Assembly (NCBI RefSeq): GCF_000297435.1
Contig: NZ_CAIP01000052.1
Coordinates: 1-6,109 of the forward strand
Source: Microcystis sp. T1-4
GTDB taxonomy: Bacteria > Cyanobacteriota > Cyanobacteriia > Cyanobacteriales > Microcystaceae
DNA length: 6,109 nucleotides
Direction of reading: 5' to 3'
Shown piece by piece: positions 5,943 through 6,109 of this stretch. Under the pieces are notes generated by a model that ran no database searches, was not told the DNA's origin, and saw nothing but the letters and a program-made list of their open reading frames with translations. Position 1 is the first letter of the stretch. Every line of letters begins with the position of its first letter. The position numbers and the translations under genes were made by a program.

Positions 5943-5962
5943 CCATGTCATGCGAACGCCCA
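5943..5962 (+). repeat. 20-bp motif shared with 2932-2951 (NYN-gene copy)
   Basis: 18 of 20 bases match 2932-2951, with the core TCATGCGAACGCCCA. It lies directly upstream of the candidate -35 of the NYN promoter. Relative to the downstream gene, its orientation is opposite to that of the CARF-gene copy. Confidence 0.45.
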
Positions 5963-6109
5963 TCTTCTGATTTTATCAAGTAAAGCAGCCGCAAGAATCC
6001 AAGGGGAAGTGAGGTCAAGAGAAGATTTTATCGCCGATATTAATACTTGGCGAATTGATGTCCTCGATCTCAGGAAGAGAGGTATTTTTCTCATTACTCA
6101 GGAAAAGAG
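5945..6109 (+). pseudogene. partial, probably frameshifted reading frame running off the right edge
   Basis: A protein-like stretch (KAAARIQGEVRSREDF, then TWRIDVLDLRKRGIFLITQ) is open from 5904 to the window end but has no ATG. The nearby ATG 5945 starts MSCERPSSDFIK and stops at 5981. Removing the T at 5981 joins the two as DFIKKAAARIQGE. The family is unknown, and the stretch could also be a chance frame. It would be divergent from the NYN gene. Confidence 0.25.

Overview
The window looks like an accessory (defence-island-like) segment of a cyanobacterial genome. The reasons are AT-rich coding DNA, near-HIP1 words such as GCGATCAC and GATCGC scattered through the genes, a dispersed GC-rich mini-repeat inside genes, small palindromic transposon derivatives, and protein types common in cyanobacterial CRISPR and defence neighbourhoods. 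This is an inference: no species marker gene is present.

Layout, left to right. (1) Positions 2109 to 1, minus strand: a long open frame that leaves the window. It encodes an N-terminal P-loop kinase (AAA_33/polynucleotide-kinase-like), a winged-helix region and a WYL ligand-sensing domain. (2) Positions 2054-2389, minus strand: a small broken gene just upstream of it. It has a good ribosome binding site but is split by a ~115-bp miniature transposable element (2238-2352, 7-bp target duplication) and by a one-base frameshift. (3) Positions 2463-2650, minus strand: the C-terminal remnant of an unidentified gene, cut by a second miniature element of about 130 bp (2651-2781). (4) Positions 2782-3087: a gene-free stretch holding a good sigma70-type promoter and a spaced inverted repeat. 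(5) Positions 3088-4788, plus strand: a 566-aa protein with CARF-like N-terminal signatures and a C-terminal HEPN RNase motif, read here as a Csm6/Csx1-like RNase. (6) Positions 4797-4814: a strong hairpin between convergent genes. (7) Positions 5825-4863, minus strand: a membrane-anchored, coiled-coil NYN (LabA/DUF88-type) nuclease. (8) Positions 5868-6109: its promoter region, an inverted repeat, and an incomplete plus-strand reading frame at the edge.

How the genes may work together (inference). A CARF-HEPN RNase, normally switched on by cyclic oligoadenylate from a type III CRISPR complex, lies divergent from a kinase-WYL protein of the kind that regulates CRISPR or defence genes, and convergent with a second predicted RNase. 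No CRISPR array, cas10 or RAMP gene is visible, so the set is either the edge of a type III locus or a stand-alone system. Two further links tie the parts together. An identical 30-bp element is inserted in the same frame in both the WYL gene and the CARF gene. A nearly identical 20-bp motif lies upstream of both the CARF gene and the NYN gene.
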